A stretch of 64,000 nt of DNA from Porticoccaceae bacterium (lineage in GTDB: Bacteria; Pseudomonadota; Gammaproteobacteria; Pseudomonadales; Porticoccaceae): the NCBI GenBank assembly GCA_024644595.1, contig JAHEHL010000009.1:395512-459511 (forward strand). Direction: 5' to 3'. The notes beneath the pieces are model-generated. The model was not told the DNA's origin. It saw only the letters and a program-made list of their open reading frames with translations, and did no database searches. Made by a program: the position numbers and the translations under genes. Positions 17,646-25,992 of the stretch are shown here, in pieces (positions within the stretch are counted from its first letter, which is position 1; the number at the start of each line of letters is the position of its first letter).

Positions 17646-18293
17646 TTAAAGTGTGCTGTTGTTTGCGGCCGCTTTTTCTCGTAACTCCGCGATACGTTCA
17701 TCGCTTGGGTAATCGAGGTCTATATCGGCATCCAGGGTGGCATTCAGCATATCGGTCAACACCTTTAACGTGAAGCCCCAAATTTTATAGTGCTTGTACG
17801 CTAAAAACGGGAAGCGCAGCCCACCGTAGCCTGTATCCATCTCGAAGTAGTCGTAGCGACTGGTATCCATAAACATTTTCAGTGGCACATCGAACAGTGC
17901 GCCAATTTCGCTCGGATCAGCGGTCAGCTGCAGTGGCATATCGACCAATCCGACAAACGGAGTAACATTGAGATCGCGACGTCTGGGGGTAGCAATCGGA
18001 AGCGTTGCGATGGGCTCAACCAGATGTGGCAATAGCCCGATCTCTTCATGAGCTTCTCGAAGAGCCGTCTCCAGCAAGTCGCTGTCACCGCTGTCCCACA
18101 TACCTCCGGGAAAGGCGACTTCGCCAGCATGATTATTTAGATGTAAGGCGCGCTGGGTTAGTATCACATGGGGGTCAGAAACATCGCCATGGAGAGCGAC
18201 CAAAACCGCAGCCGACGAGCCTCGTTCTTGCGGGTCAGGCTGATATCGTTCGAGCGGAAAGTTTTTTAGACGATGTTTAATGGTTTCTAGCAT
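17646..18293 (-). CDS. nudL: CoA pyrophosphatase (Nudix hydrolase NudL)
   Basis: 215 aa Nudix enzyme predicted to cleave coenzyme A and derivatives to 4'-phosphopantetheine and 3',5'-ADP. The Nudix box is GGMWDSGDSDLLETALREAHEE followed by IGL; the NudL/CoA-specific flanks HVILTQRALHLNNHAGEVAFPGG are clear. The C-terminal half includes IWGFTLKVLTDMLN. First gene of the minus-strand trio and divergent from another Nudix gene 41 bp away. Confidence 0.9.
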   Translation of the reverse strand: MLETIKHRLKNFPLERYQPDPQERGSSAAVLVALHGDVSDPHVILTQRALHLNNHAGEVAFPGGMWDSGDSDLLETALREAHEEIGLLPHLVEPIATLPIATPRRRDLNVTPFVGLVDMPLQLTADPSEIGALFDVPLKMFMDTSRYDYFEMDTGYGGLRFPFLAYKHYKIWGFTLKVLTDMLNATLDADIDLDYPSDERIAELREKAAANNSTL

Positions 18294-18334
18294 TCTTGCA
18301 TTATACTCATCTCTCTTCGATTTCTGAGACTTTC

Positions 18335-18886
18335 ATGAATTTTTGTTCCAGCTGCGGGCAGCCCGTTATAAAAAAAATCCCACATGGGGACAATCGCGAG
18401 CGTCATGTCTGCGAGCACTGCACTACCATTCACTACCAGAATCCTCGGGTAATTGCCGGAGTACTGCCTGTCTATGGTGATCAGGTGTTGTTGTGCCGTC
18501 GCGCAATTGAACCGCGCCACGGCTTCTGGACTCTGCCGGCCGGGTTTCTCGAGAATGGTGAATCGTCTCTGACGGGTGCGCTGCGCGAATGCGTGGAGGA
18601 GGCCAATGCCGAGGTTGTCGAACCCAGCCTTTACGCACTGTTTGATATTCCACAAATTAATCAGGTCTATGTTTTTTATCGTGCCCGGCTAGAACAGCCT
18701 ACATTTAACGCTACCTTTGAATCCTCAGAGGTAGCGTTGTTTGATGAGGCAGATATTCCATGGGGGGAGCTGGCTTTCCCGGTGGTTGAACTGGCGTTAT
18801 ATAATTTCTTCAACGATCGTCGGGACGGCGAATATATTGTTCGTCATGATGAGATTCGCCGCCCCTGGAAAAGCCCCAGAGGCTAG
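18335..18886 (+). CDS. Nudix hydrolase with N-terminal zinc ribbon
   Basis: 183 aa. An N-terminal four-cysteine zinc ribbon (FCSSCGQPV ... HVCEHCTTIHYQNP) precedes a Nudix domain with the box GFLENGESSLTGALRECVEE and then AN in place of the usual xG, a variant common in this subfamily. The start ATG 18335 (MNFCSSC) follows a short leader; an upstream in-frame ATG at 18296 is unlikely. Predicted nucleoside-diphosphate-linked substrate, unidentified. Convergent with the next gene (4-bp overlap of the 3' ends). Confidence 0.87.
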   Translation: MNFCSSCGQPVIKKIPHGDNRERHVCEHCTTIHYQNPRVIAGVLPVYGDQVLLCRRAIEPRHGFWTLPAGFLENGESSLTGALRECVEEANAEVVEPSLYALFDIPQINQVYVFYRARLEQPTFNATFESSEVALFDEADIPWGELAFPVVELALYNFFNDRRDGEYIVRHDEIRRPWKSPRG

Positions 18887-19662
18887 AAGACTAATCGTAG
18901 ACCGACAAACAAACCGTCAAATTCGGCATCAGCTCGCAACTCGTCGCGATCGTCAATTTCGATCAACATGGAACGATAACCAATACTCAAGCCTGCTTCG
19001 AGGGTTGGCGCAATGCTGAAGTCATAGTTTATTTCAGCACTCCAATCGATCAGATTAAAGTCGTTAACATTAATCCAGTTACCGCTGACTGACGCTGACA
19101 ATCCACTAAACGTCAAGTCAATCCCAGCGCGACCATAGATCAGTGGAATAGTGGCATCGAGATCAACCTGCTCCTGTTCAGTGGAGCCAACCAGACTGGC
19201 CTGACCATCAAATATGCGCGCACTTATCCCCAGATCCAGATCTACAAGGTTGTCGAGCACTTCATAGTAAAAGGTTACATCGGTGTGACTGAGATCGAGA
19301 TCCACATCGACAGCCTGGTCGATCGGAAAAGTTACTTCATCAAGTCGGGTACCGGCTGGCACCACACCCTGCCCGGCCCACTGCAGATCAATGCGAGCAA
19401 GACGAAGATTAGGTAATAGAGGAATTGGGTGTTCCAGTGCGATAAACCCATAGTTGGCATTTTCTTCAGAGAGATTAAGAGTATTGTCGAGACTGATATC
19501 GGTGCTGCCAACATTACCGGAGGGACTTGATTGCCAGGTGCCAATGCCGGCGGTGAAGCCAACGATATCGGCGCTGGCGAAGACCGGCGTGATCGTTAAT
19601 GCTGTGACGGTTAAGGCGGTAAAAAGCCCGGAGTGCAGAGGTGAAGAAAGAGAGAAAGCCAT
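18883..19662 (-). CDS. Outer-membrane beta-barrel protein, TIGR04219-like
   Basis: 259 aa. Signal peptide (LFTALTVTALTITPVFASA), mature start near DIVGFTAGIGTWQS, then alternating amphipathic strands and a terminal FDGLFVGLRLVF ending in phenylalanine, typical for BAM-inserted barrels. The N-terminal GFTAGIGTWQSSPSGNVG and IALEHPIPLLPNLRL segments resemble the TIGR04219 outer-membrane family, whose function is unknown. Single gene; its 3' end overlaps the convergent Nudix gene. Confidence 0.8.
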   Translation of the reverse strand: MAFSLSSPLHSGLFTALTVTALTITPVFASADIVGFTAGIGTWQSSPSGNVGSTDISLDNTLNLSEENANYGFIALEHPIPLLPNLRLARIDLQWAGQGVVPAGTRLDEVTFPIDQAVDVDLDLSHTDVTFYYEVLDNLVDLDLGISARIFDGQASLVGSTEQEQVDLDATIPLIYGRAGIDLTFSGLSASVSGNWINVNDFNLIDWSAEINYDFSIAPTLEAGLSIGYRSMLIEIDDRDELRADAEFDGLFVGLRLVF

Positions 19663-19843
19663 AATGGAAAGTCCTTATTCATTGAGTTTAGCAGTGCAGC
19701 CAGTGGTATTTAATTGGCCGAAAACGCCGCCGATTGTAGTCCCTTGCGAAATCGGAAAATCTCGACCAAGGCACAAAAATATCCATGGTTAAGATTGAAC
19801 ATCAGGTCAGAGAAAGCAGTAAACCGAGACTAAAAATAGAATC

Positions 19844-19880
19844 AAAAAAAGAGCCGCCGCAAAGTTTAGTCTGCGGCGGC
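19844..19880 (-). terminator. Intrinsic terminator of grxD
   Basis: GCCGCCGC (19853-19860) pairs with GCGGCGGC (19873-19880) over a 12-nt loop; on the minus strand it is followed by CTC and T7 (19850-19844). It starts 24 bp after the grxD stop. Confidence 0.9.
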
Positions 19881-19903
19881 AAATAAGATGGTACGAGGCA
19901 CCT

Positions 19904-20227
19904 TTATTCTTCGGTTGGAGCAGCCTCATCGATCAGGGGCTTCAATTCACCCTTTTCATGCATATCACAAATAATATCGCAACCACCGACCAGCTCACCA
20001 TTAACCCAAAGCTGCGGAAAGGTTGGCCAGTTGCCGTAGGTTGGCAGGTTGGCGCGAATTTCAGGATTGGAGAGCACGTCAACATAGGCAAAGCGCTGAC
20101 CACAAGCCATCAAAGCCTGAACGGTGCGTGAGGAGAAGCCGCACTGAGGCTGGTTGGGCGAGCCCTTCATATAGAGAATAATTGAGTTGCTCTCTACCTG
20201 TTCGCGAATGGTTTCCATAATGTCCAT
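19904..20227 (-). CDS. grxD: Monothiol glutaredoxin Grx4
   Basis: 107 aa. CGFS-type glutaredoxin that binds and passes on [2Fe-2S] clusters with BolA partners. Signatures: ILYMKGSPNQPQCGFSSRTVQAL, YVDVLSNPEIRANLPTYGNWPTFPQLWVNGELVGGCDI. ATG 20227 has GAGG about 10 nt upstream. Divergent from the Fur-box operon, with which it shares a 316-bp intergenic region; the iron link is suggestive but may be chance. Confidence 0.97.
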   Translation of the reverse strand: MDIMETIREQVESNSIILYMKGSPNQPQCGFSSRTVQALMACGQRFAYVDVLSNPEIRANLPTYGNWPTFPQLWVNGELVGGCDIICDMHEKGELKPLIDEAAPTEE

Positions 20228-20404
20228 AGAGACATATCCTCTAAAAATAATAAGTTGATCAACATGCAGTTGCTTTGAGAAGCGGCGTATTTTACCTGTT
20301 TCATGTCGCTGACAACACCGTCAAAGACCTTTAATTACCGCAATTACACGACAATTTTAATAAACCATCGAATGCCAACCCCGCGGCGGCTCACATTCAC
20401 CTTA

Positions 20405-20431
20405 AAATGCAAATGAGAATGATTTGCATTT
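20405..20431. promoter_or_regulatory. Fur-box-like operator
   Basis: AAATGCAAAT and ATTTGCATTT form perfect 10-bp arms separated by 7 bp (20405-20414, 20422-20431). The centre reads TGAGAAT-G-ATTTGCA, matching 11 of 14 positions of the Fur 7-1-7 consensus TGATAAT-N-ATTATCA. It covers the -35 box of the porin-operon promoter, as expected for iron-dependent repression. Confidence 0.65.
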
Positions 20432-20452
20432 GCGTTTAGATGATTCTATAGT
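20424..20452 (+). promoter_or_regulatory. Predicted sigma-70 promoter of the porin/FMN/PepSY operon
   Basis: TTGCAT (20424-20429) and TATAGT (20447-20452) with an optimal 17-bp spacer, leading to a 5' UTR of about 85 nt before the porin ATG. The -35 box lies within the Fur-like palindrome. Confidence 0.65.
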
Positions 20453-20543
20453 TAGCAAGCATTTAAAGACCGCTCCAAACCTGACACACGTCTTACGGAA
20501 AAGCAGGTCAATTTCGATCACACTATTTTAAGGAAATCAGCAT

Positions 20544-21749
20544 ATGAAGAAGCACCTTCTCGCCACCTTTATCGGCTTGAACATGACTGCAGCGGCGCAG
20601 GCAGCCACCCCAACTATGGAAGAAATGTGGCAACTTATTCAGCAGCAGCAAAGCGAAATCGCAGAACTTAAACAGCAGCTCAACAATAACGATGCGCGTA
20701 TCACAGAGACTGAAGTTGCCGCTGAAGCAACCATCAGCGCAGTTGAACAGTTCACTCTCTCACCTGTCGCGCTCAGCAAGACAACTTTTGGCGGTTACGG
20801 CGAGCTGCACTACAACAGCCTTGAGCGCGACAACGCATCTGCGTCTAAAGATGAAATCGATTTTCATCGTTTCGTGATGTTTACCGGCCACCAGTTCTCA
20901 GATGATGTGCGCTTTTTCTCCGAACTCGAAGTGGAACACAGCATTGCCGGTGATGGCCAGGTTGGCGAAATCGAGCTCGAGCAAGCCTATATCGAATGGG
21001 ACTTTGCCGGCCAGCAGCGGGCTAAAGCAGGCCTCTTTTTACTGCCGATTGGTATTATCAATGAGACCCATGAACCTGAAACGTTCTACGGTACTGAGCG
21101 CAACAATGTCGAAAAAAATATTATTCCCGCGACCTGGTGGGAAGGTGGTGCGGCAATCAGTGGCGAGATCAGTGAAGGACTTTTCTATGATCTAGCGCTC
21201 CATTCCGGTCTGTTTTTAGATAGTGGCGAGTACAAGCCTCGCGATGGCCGCCAAAAAGTCGGTAAGGCTAGAGCTGACGATATGGCCTTCACCGGGCGCC
21301 TGAAATACACCGCTATTCCAGGTCTTGAACTTGCCGCCTCAGTCCAAGTTCAGTCAGACATGCACCAGGGTGTAGGCGATGAAATCGGTGGCACATTATT
21401 CGAAACACATATTGCCTGGCAGCGCGATGCCTTCCAGCTGCGCGCACTCTATGCACAGTGGGATTTCGACAACGCTATCAATAGCATTGCCGCTGGAGCG
21501 GATGATCAGACCGGCTTCTATATTGAACCCTCTTATCGCGTTAACGAGAAACTTGGCCTGTTTGCACGCTACAGCGAATACGACAATCTTGCTGGCAACT
21601 CCAACGACACCGCAGTTGAGCAATTTGATCTCGGCCTGAACTATTGGCTGCATCCCAATGTCGTTTTCAAAATGGATTACCAGAATCAGGATGCTCCCGG
21701 CGAGACGGGCTATGACGGTATAAATCTCGGCGTAGGCTACTCTTTCTAA
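20544..21749 (+). CDS. Outer-membrane porin, OprO/OprP-like, with N-terminal coiled coil
   Basis: 401 aa. Signal peptide MKKHLLATFIGLNMTAAAQA; then a short coiled coil (MWQLIQQQQSEIAELKQQLN), as in trimeric porins that tether to peptidoglycan; then a barrel starting TTFGGYGELHYNS and ending GINLGVGYSF with terminal phenylalanine. The stretch HEPETFYGTERNNVEKNIIP and ATWWEGGAAISG is characteristic of this porin subgroup. AAGGAA lies ahead of ATG 20544. First gene of the Fur-box operon, so an iron-related solute rather than phosphate is the working guess. Confidence 0.85.
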   Translation: MKKHLLATFIGLNMTAAAQAATPTMEEMWQLIQQQQSEIAELKQQLNNNDARITETEVAAEATISAVEQFTLSPVALSKTTFGGYGELHYNSLERDNASASKDEIDFHRFVMFTGHQFSDDVRFFSELEVEHSIAGDGQVGEIELEQAYIEWDFAGQQRAKAGLFLLPIGIINETHEPETFYGTERNNVEKNIIPATWWEGGAAISGEISEGLFYDLALHSGLFLDSGEYKPRDGRQKVGKARADDMAFTGRLKYTAIPGLELAASVQVQSDMHQGVGDEIGGTLFETHIAWQRDAFQLRALYAQWDFDNAINSIAAGADDQTGFYIEPSYRVNEKLGLFARYSEYDNLAGNSNDTAVEQFDLGLNYWLHPNVVFKMDYQNQDAPGETGYDGINLGVGYSF

Positions 21750-21778
21750 AGGCGGCCACAACTATGGTATCGATGTAA

Positions 21779-22360
21779 ATGCGCAGACAAACATCCGCAG
21801 CCGCTGACCGCTACCCGGCAGCGGCCTTTCTCAGCCTGATCATAGGTCTGACTCTCAGCATGACCTCACTGGCGGCCGCAACCACGGCCGCCAGGGGCGT
21901 TTTTCAGTCCGGGCCGGATTTTATTGCCGAGTGTTTCGCGTCTCAACCCTCTGAAAAGAAAACCCTCTGGCTAACCGATGAGCTTCGCCAACAGGTGAGT
22001 AAAATACTCGGTCACCCGATAGCCGGTCTGCGCGTACGCTACCATCAGAATGGCAGTAAGACGGCCTGGATTCTTGAAGAGATTGGTAAAGAAATGCCCA
22101 TTACGATTGGCGTGATGGTCGACAATCACACTATCCAGCAAGTGAAGATTCTCGCCTATCGGGAAAGCCGTGGCGGCGAAGTACGCTACCCTGCCTACAC
22201 GCGGCAATACCAGGGCGCATCACTCAAGCCTGATCTCAGTCTTAGTCAATCTATCGACGGCATTACCGGAGCGACACTGTCGGTCTGGGCAGTCAATAAA
22301 GTCGCTGCATTGGCGCTCTATTTTGATGGCGTCGTGACACAGCAACGCACTGACGCTTAA
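21779..22360 (+). CDS. FMN-binding domain protein with covalent flavinylation motif
   Basis: 193 aa. The N-terminal hydrophobic segment (FLSLIIGLTLSMTSLAAA) directs it to the periplasm or membrane. The C-terminal FMN_bind domain carries DGITGATLS (D160-S168), matching the D-x2-[ST]-G-A-[ST] site where ApbE links FMN to the last threonine (T166). Such domains relay electrons outside the cytoplasm, as in NqrC/RnfG and extracellular or iron reductases. It lies 30 bp after the porin and before a PepSY-type membrane protein, suggesting a small electron-transfer module. Confidence 0.85.
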   Translation: MRRQTSAAADRYPAAAFLSLIIGLTLSMTSLAAATTAARGVFQSGPDFIAECFASQPSEKKTLWLTDELRQQVSKILGHPIAGLRVRYHQNGSKTAWILEEIGKEMPITIGVMVDNHTIQQVKILAYRESRGGEVRYPAYTRQYQGASLKPDLSLSQSIDGITGATLSVWAVNKVAALALYFDGVVTQQRTDA

Positions 22361-22458
22361 CAAAGTGATGTTTATAGAACTGAAACCTAGAGATACCCAG
22401 AGCAGAAAAAAATCGATAACGTTACCGCAGCAATCTCGCTAACCGTTAAACTATTGCC

Positions 22459-23220
22459 ATGACCAATAAAACCTCTCCGACATTCTCCCATTCTGCTCGC
22501 ACCAATATTCTCTGGCACCGCCGCCTTGGGCTGTCGGTTTTTTTGCTGCTTATTTTTCTCGCAATCAGTGGGTTTGCTCTCAATCACTCACCGGCGCTAA
22601 AGCTCAATCAAATCGCCCTTTCTAATAACTGGCTGCTATCGTGGTACGGCCTTGAAAAAGCCCCCGCAAAAGGATTTCAAGTCGACGGCCAATGGCTCTA
22701 CCACAATGGTGATGCCGAGCTGTTTGTCGATGGCACAGAAGCCGCACCCTGCCGGGCACCGCTGTTATCCGCAGCGGCAAATGACAATGGGCTGTTTGCA
22801 CTCTGTGCCGATAGCTTGGTTATGCTTACCCCGCAGGGTCAGTTTGTCGAACAATTTTCAGCTATCGATGGTCTGCCCACCGCATTGCAGGGGCTCGCTG
22901 TGGTCGATAATCGGCTTTATTTGATCAACGAGTCAATCGCAGCTGAGTTCGACCCCGAGCGCTGGTCAATCAGCCCAGCTCCGATGGCGGTGGATAAGCT
23001 GGCCCGCTCGCAGCAAGCTATGGCTACTCTGCCTCAAGCACTCGCACAGCAACTTGAACAGCACCAGTCAGGGCCAAGCATCTCTCTGGAAACTGTTATT
23101 CTTGACTTGCATAGCGGCCGCTTTTTTGGCCAGTTTGGTGTGTTGTTTATCGATCTGATTGGTATTCTGATCTGTATCCTTTCCATTACCGGCCTTATCG
23201 CCTGGATAAATCGGCGCTAG
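22459..23220 (+). CDS. PepSY-associated transmembrane protein
   Basis: 253 aa. A cytoplasmic N-terminus with HRRLGL leads into TM1 (SVFLLLIFLAISGFALNH); a periplasmic domain of about 175 residues contains two cysteines (CRAPLL, ALCADS); then a PepSY-TM-like ending ETVILDLHSGRFFGQFGVLF and a final helix (IGILICILSITGLIAWI). Related PepSY-TM proteins include putative siderophore or ferric reductases; here only two helices are present, so this is a short relative. It probably works with the flavoprotein encoded just upstream. A terminator follows at 23309. Confidence 0.8.
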   Translation: MTNKTSPTFSHSARTNILWHRRLGLSVFLLLIFLAISGFALNHSPALKLNQIALSNNWLLSWYGLEKAPAKGFQVDGQWLYHNGDAELFVDGTEAAPCRAPLLSAAANDNGLFALCADSLVMLTPQGQFVEQFSAIDGLPTALQGLAVVDNRLYLINESIAAEFDPERWSISPAPMAVDKLARSQQAMATLPQALAQQLEQHQSGPSISLETVILDLHSGRFFGQFGVLFIDLIGILICILSITGLIAWINRR

Positions 23221-23308
23221 CCAAGACCCTTGTGCAGGGCAATCGGTCGTTGCCAGCATAAATAAAGCGCGCTACTATTTACTTATCAACCGTTAATCTA
23301 ATGATCAG

Positions 23309-23330
23309 GGCAGCACAGCTGCCTTTTTTT
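23309..23330 (+). terminator. Intrinsic terminator of the porin/FMN/PepSY operon
   Basis: GGCAGC-ACA-GCTGCC (23309-23323) followed by T7 (23324-23330) on the plus strand, 89 bp after the PepSY gene and before argD. Confidence 0.85.
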
Positions 23331-23380
23331 GTTAATCCGAAAACGTTATTTTTACACAGGCAAAGGATGCATATCAGACA

Positions 23381-24559
23381 ATGACCAGCAACGCACTGAT
23401 GAACACTTACGGTACCAGAGCGGCAACCTTGGAAAAGGGTGAGGGCGCATGGCTGTGGGACGCCAATGGCAACAAATATCTCGACGCGCTCTCAGGAATA
23501 GCCGTCTGCGGGTTGGGGCACTCGCATCCGGCGGTGGCGAAGGCGGTTTCTGAACAGGCTGCAACGCTCACCCATTGCTCTAATTTCTTTTCCATCCCCA
23601 ACCAAGAGCAACTCGCCGAAAAACTCTGCAACGCCTCGGGAATGGAAAACGTTTTCTTTGGCAATTCCGGTGCCGAAGCCAATGAAGCGGCAATAAAAAT
23701 CGCCCGCCTGCACGGCCATAAGAAGGGCATCAAGCTGCCAACCGTTCTGGTAATGGACAATGCCTTTCATGGCCGCACACTGGCAACGCTGACCGCGTCG
23801 GGCAGCCGCAAGGTGCAGGCCGGTTTTGAACCGCTTATCCGAGGGTTTGTTCGCTCACCCTTCGACAACATCGAAGCGCTGGAAACCATCGCTGACAACA
23901 ATGCCGAGATCTGTGCCGTGCTGGTGGAGCCGATACAGGGCGAAGGCGGCGTTCGTGTTGCCAGCGACAACTATCTACAACAGTTACGCGCACTCTGCGA
24001 CGCCAAGGGCTGGCTGCTGATGCTCGACGAAGTACAGACAGGTAATGGCCGCACAGGTAAGTACTTCTGTTATCAACACAGTGGCATCCTGCCCGATGTA
24101 GTGACCACCTCAAAAGGACTGGGTAACGGCGTGCCGATAGGCGCATGCCTGGCACAGGGTGAAGCAGCTCAACTGATGCAACCAGGCAACCATGGCTCCA
24201 CATTTGGCGGTAATCCCCTCGCCTGCGCCGCTGCACTGGCAACCATTACCAGCATCGAAAACGGCGGCCTGATGCAGCGTGCCAGCCATATCGGCGACAG
24301 AATTATGGATGGACTAAGAGCAGAACTTGAGGGCGTCGAGCAGGTCGTTGCGATTCGCGGCAAGGGCTGCATGATTGGCGTTGAGCTGAACCGACCCTGT
24401 AAATCACTTTTCGCCGCAGCAATGGCCAAAGGTTTGATTATCAATGTCACCGCAGACTCTGTAGTGCGTTTGCTGCCGCCTCTGATTATGAGCGACAGTG
24501 AAGCAGATCAAGTGGTGGCGATACTAGCACCGTTGATTAAACATTTTGCCGCCGACTAG
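23381..24559 (+). CDS. argD: Acetylornithine aminotransferase (class III, PLP)
   Basis: 392 aa. Pyridoxal-phosphate enzyme of arginine synthesis, converting N-acetylglutamate semialdehyde to N-acetylornithine (often also serving lysine synthesis). Motifs: [70 protein letters not shown], the PLP-lysine segment [15 protein letters not shown] and [12 protein letters not shown]. The argF gene follows 13 bp downstream, forming an operon. Confidence 0.95.
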   Translation: MTSNALMNTYGTRAATLEKGEGAWLWDANGNKYLDALSGIAVCGLGHSHPAVAKAVSEQAATLTHCSNFFSIPNQEQLAEKLCNASGMENVFFGNSGAEANEAAIKIARLHGHKKGIKLPTVLVMDNAFHGRTLATLTASGSRKVQAGFEPLIRGFVRSPFDNIEALETIADNNAEICAVLVEPIQGEGGVRVASDNYLQQLRALCDAKGWLLMLDEVQTGNGRTGKYFCYQHSGILPDVVTTSKGLGNGVPIGACLAQGEAAQLMQPGNHGSTFGGNPLACAAALATITSIENGGLMQRASHIGDRIMDGLRAELEGVEQVVAIRGKGCMIGVELNRPCKSLFAAAMAKGLIINVTADSVVRLLPPLIMSDSEADQVVAILAPLIKHFAAD

Positions 24560-24572
24560 AGCGAGACTGCGT

Positions 24573-25493
24573 ATGGCTATCAGACATTTTCTTACCCTTC
24601 ATGATCTTAGCGCTGATGAACTCAATCAGGTGATCAATCTCGCCATCGAAATGAAGGCTGCTCACCGCAGCGGCACTCAGCGACCAATATTTGCCGGCAA
24701 GGTTCTGGGGATGATTTTTGAAAAGTCGTCGACTCGTACCAGAGTGTCATTCGAGGCGGGCATGGCCCAACTGGGGGGCGATGCACTGTTCTTATCACCC
24801 AACGACACCCAACTTGGGCGTGGCGAACCTATTGAAGATTCCGCCCGCGTGATTTCACGCATGGTGGATCTGGTGATGATCAGAACCTTTGGTCATAACA
24901 AGATTGAGACCTTTGCCAAATACTCGAAGGTGCCGGTTATCAATGCGCTTTCCGATGACTTTCACCCCTGTCAGTTGCTGGCAGATATTCAAACCTTTGT
25001 TGAACACCGCGGCGCGATCACTGGCAAAACCGTTGCCTGGATTGGTGATGGCAACAATATGTGTCAATCGTGGATTAATGCGGCGATGCTGCTCGACTTT
25101 AATCTCAATATTGCCTGTCCTGCAGGTTATGAACCCAGCGCCGAGTTGCTTGCCCGGGCCGGTGCGCGTGTCACACTCACCGATGATCCAGTCGTCGCTG
25201 TAAGCGGCGCCAATCTGGTTACCACAGACGTGTTTGCCTCTATGGGTCAGGAAGATGAACAACAACAGCGCCTCGCCCACTTCGCCAATTATCAGGTCAA
25301 CCATGATCTGATCAGTCATGCCGCTAAGGATGTGTTGTTTATGCACTGCCTGCCCGCGCACAGAGAAGAAGAAGTCTCAGCGGCCTTACTGGAAGATGAA
25401 TCTATCTCGGTGGTCTGGGATGAAGCGGAAAACCGTCTGCACGCGCAGAAGGCGCTGATGGTATTTTTACTTGAGGCAAGCAAGGCAGCCTGA
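24573..25493 (+). CDS. argF: Ornithine carbamoyltransferase
   Basis: 306 aa. Joins carbamoyl phosphate and ornithine to form citrulline; the carbamoyl phosphate comes from CarAB encoded next door. Motifs: carbamoyl-phosphate site [19 protein letters not shown], ornithine-site residues and the catalytic [11 protein letters not shown]. Start ATG 24573 (MAIRHFLTL) is preferred over a longer frame beginning inside argD. Convergent with greA. Confidence 0.96.
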   Translation: MAIRHFLTLHDLSADELNQVINLAIEMKAAHRSGTQRPIFAGKVLGMIFEKSSTRTRVSFEAGMAQLGGDALFLSPNDTQLGRGEPIEDSARVISRMVDLVMIRTFGHNKIETFAKYSKVPVINALSDDFHPCQLLADIQTFVEHRGAITGKTVAWIGDGNNMCQSWINAAMLLDFNLNIACPAGYEPSAELLARAGARVTLTDDPVVAVSGANLVTTDVFASMGQEDEQQQRLAHFANYQVNHDLISHAAKDVLFMHCLPAHREEEVSAALLEDESISVVWDEAENRLHAQKALMVFLLEASKAA

Positions 25494-25515
25494 CCGGCTG
25501 CCCTGAGGGAAATCG

Positions 25516-25992
25516 CTAGATAAACTCGACGTTGTCGATTTCATATTCAACGTCGCCACTGGGGGCTTTGACCACCACAACTTCGCCGATCTCTTTGCCC
25601 ATAAGTGCTCGCGCGATTGGCGACTGATAAGAAATTTTTTGTAATTTCACATCCGCTTCATCATCGCCGACAATTTTATAGGTGACCGTTTTATCCAGAT
25701 CGAGATTGATAATGGTCACTGTTGAGCCAAAAATAACCCGATCACCATGGGGAACTTTAGCGATATCAATAACCTGAATGTTTGACAGTTTCCCTTCGAT
25801 CTCCTGAATCCGTCCTTCAGCAAAACTCTGCTGTTCACGCGCGGCATGATATTCGGCATTCTCTTTCAGGTCGCCGTGTTCACGGGCCGTGGCAATGGCT
25901 TCGATTATGCGCGGGCGAACCACCTTGAGCAGATGCTCAAGTTCTTTTCGCAGGGCGATCTCACCTTCAACCGTCATTGGACTCTTCTGCAT
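25516..25992 (-). CDS. greA: Transcription elongation factor GreA
   Basis: 158 aa. Stimulates transcript cleavage in backtracked RNA polymerase. N-terminal coiled coil ([40 protein letters not shown] with the conserved D-E tip) and a C-terminal FKBP-like domain ([19 protein letters not shown]). ATG 25992 overlaps the carB stop codon by one base (TAATG) and has AGGAG ahead, so greA is coupled to carB, as in the common carA-carB-greA order. Confidence 0.97.
   Translation of the reverse strand: MQKSPMTVEGEIALRKELEHLLKVVRPRIIEAIATAREHGDLKENAEYHAAREQQSFAEGRIQEIEGKLSNIQVIDIAKVPHGDRVIFGSTVTIINLDLDKTVTYKIVGDDEADVKLQKISYQSPIARALMGKEIGEVVVVKAPSGDVEYEIDNVEFI

Noticed and set aside
22414-22434. LacI-type operator (palindrome TAACGTTA) before the PepSY gene
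   Set aside because: An 8-bp palindrome in AT-rich DNA inside an operon is not enough evidence.
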